From positions 1,240,001 through 1,304,000 of the forward strand of contig CAWBDV010000007.1 of NCBI GenBank assembly GCA_963787675.1: a DNA stretch of 64,000 nt, in the 5' to 3' direction. The DNA comes from JAJPKK01 sp963787675 (GTDB lineage: Bacteria > Pseudomonadota > Alphaproteobacteria > Rhizobiales > Xanthobacteraceae). The notes under the pieces were generated by a model. That model did no database searches. It was given only the letters and a program-made list of their open reading frames with translations, and had not been told where the DNA came from. Positions within the stretch are counted from its first letter, which is position 1. Every line of letters begins with the position of its first letter. The position numbers and the translations under genes were made by a program. Of the stretch, positions 63,197 to 64,000 are shown in pieces.

Positions 63197-63874
63197 AATA
63201 TAAAAGACATAGTAGATGTTTATATTTCCCAATATGTGCAAGCAAAAACCAAGAGATCAGAAACTCAAATTCTTGCCCCCCTTGGCTTGACTCGCAGTAC
63301 ATTCCTTTCTGAACAAAGAAATATGAAAGATCAACTGGTGTTGGATTTGTCCAAAGAATTGATAAATTTTGATCTGCCGTCAATCTCATGTATTATTGCC
63401 GGAGTTGATACCACTGGATCGCACATATACACAATAAGAGACGATAAATATACCTGTGCAGACAGTGTTGGATTCGCGGCGATAGGAATAGGCGCGAGAC
63501 ATGCCCTGTCGCAGCTTATGTTATCCGGTCAATCATGGGTATCTTCGCTATCAGATACTGCACTGGCAGTATATAATGCAAAAAAGAGAGCAGAAGTCGC
63601 GCCTCGGGTTGGGAAAGCTACAGATTTGGTAACAGTCGGACCACTTTTAGGGAGTTTTGCTACAGTGCGCGACGATCTTGTAAGTAAACTGGATCAGGAA
63701 TATCGATCGATGACTGTAGTTGAGGCAAAAGCACTTGCAAAAGCCAAAAAGGGGATAGAGCGCTATGTTGACGAACTTGAAGAAGGAGCCGCCAGAGCGG
63801 GAGCCCCTGGCGCAACGCAGGAAATCCCTAAGGGAAATGGTGGAAGCTCGCCCGCTGACGGGGGTAAGAGCTGA
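63197..63874 (+). pseudogene. Ntn-hydrolase-like protein, 5'-truncated, AT-rich
   Basis: Open from about 63197 (WNIKDIVDVYISQYVQAKTK); the first start codon is the GTG at 63236. SISCIIAGVDTTGSHIYTIR, SVGFAAIGIGARHALSQLML and MTVVEAKALAKAKKGIERYV resemble the second half of 20S-proteasome-like Ntn hydrolases. The expected N-terminal nucleophile part is not present, so the gene looks truncated at its junction with the DUF6915 remnant. Its base composition is clearly more AT-rich than its neighbours, indicating recent transfer. The C-terminal 25 residues are low-complexity. Confidence 0.5.
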
Positions 63875-63932
63875 TAAGCTTCTGAAAGATAAGATAAAAA
63901 TAGGCGACGATGAAATTGAAAATGGTGCTTGA
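63765..63932 (+). CDS. Small basic protein overlapping the Ntn-hydrolase-like frame
   Basis: 55 codons in another frame, overlapping the last 110 bases of the previous ORF and extending 58 bases beyond it: MLTNLKKEPPEREPLAQRRK, SLREMVEARPLTGVRADKLL, KDKIKIGDDEIENGA. The amino-acid make-up is convincing (charged, helical) and AAAAAGGGG precedes it. Either this is a coupled second gene or the previous ORF's tail is frameshifted into it. Confidence 0.45.
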   Translation: MLTNLKKEPPEREPLAQRRKSLREMVEARPLTGVRADKLLKDKIKIGDDEIENGA

Positions 63933-64000
63933 CATGATATAGATAGTGGCAGTGCGTGGGAGCCCTGCCCGGCGTCGCGGCCCTGGACAACCAGCTTGAG
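63933..64000. other. Window end, no gene called
   Basis: The last 68 bases turn GC-rich again after about 63950, suggesting the right boundary of the AT-rich insert. Too short to annotate. Confidence 0.3.

Overview
The window looks like an accessory, insertion-sequence-rich stretch of an alphaproteobacterial chromosome, most likely Bradyrhizobium or a close relative (Nitrobacteraceae). This is inferred from the GC-rich coding sequence, the H-NS-type protein, the many Bug/TctC and PF04392-type binding proteins, Tat-exported hydrolases, the short ATP-dependent ligase beside SRAP genes, and small secreted proteins typical of that group. No rRNA and no CRISPR array was seen. The last ~750 bases are clearly more AT-rich than the rest.

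Layout. 0-6 kb: two inverted copies of an IS1-family transposase around a DUF3800 gene and an 87-bp T-shaped palindrome; then a small XRE regulator with its own promoter and operator, an odd class II tRNA, a two-winged-helix protein, and a Panacea-domain gene overlapping a possible toxin. 6-20 kb: a defence island. It has a partial IS66, an alpha/beta hydrolase whose end reads into IS66, an integrase stub, and a type I restriction-modification locus broken in all three subunits (hsdR-AlbA_2 interrupted by an intact IS1380 element and 5'-truncated, hsdS truncated and frameshifted, hsdM frameshifted) with an AbiEii toxin remnant inside. Divergent from it run a broken macro-domain/HEPN-like gene, a PolB-type 3'-5' exonuclease, a ParA-type ATPase and an overlapping 146-residue protein. 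19.6-28 kb: IS and gene debris, an ATP-dependent ligase, a duplicated SRAP gene (one copy broken), a dipeptidase, and a translationally coupled run of two frameshifted PF04392 binding proteins and a Tat-exported hydrolase.

28-41.4 kb: small secreted proteins (one with 60-bp tandem repeats), an amidohydrolase, an Old Yellow Enzyme gene split by a complete IS21 element, a Bug-type binding protein, H-NS, and a NitT/TauT-type ABC transporter operon ending in a phytanoyl-CoA dioxygenase-like gene. 41.4-49.3 kb: fragments of transport genes, an MgsA-C-terminus-like gene abutting a frameshifted IS630, solute-binding proteins, a pentapeptide-repeat protein and a partial IS66. 49.4-64 kb: universal stress protein, glutathione transferase, a frameshifted metallo-beta-lactamase-fold gene, a cytochrome P460 remnant, a second pentapeptide-repeat paralogue, a deacetylase-like protein, small DUF genes, a pair of HTH paralogues (one broken), a HEPN-like protein, a second metallo-beta-lactamase-fold protein, and an AT-rich Ntn-hydrolase-like gene with an out-of-frame overlapping small ORF.

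Overall the window is a plasticity zone. Two IS insertions (IS1380 in hsdR, IS21 in the Old Yellow Enzyme gene) can be reversed on paper to restore continuous reading frames. An IS1::IS66 nested element seems to be split between 6.17 kb and 19.74 kb. The best candidates for undescribed biology are the exonuclease-ParA-small protein cluster with its macro/HEPN neighbour, the Panacea pair, the serine-like tRNA with a valine anticodon, and the 87-bp T-shaped palindrome.
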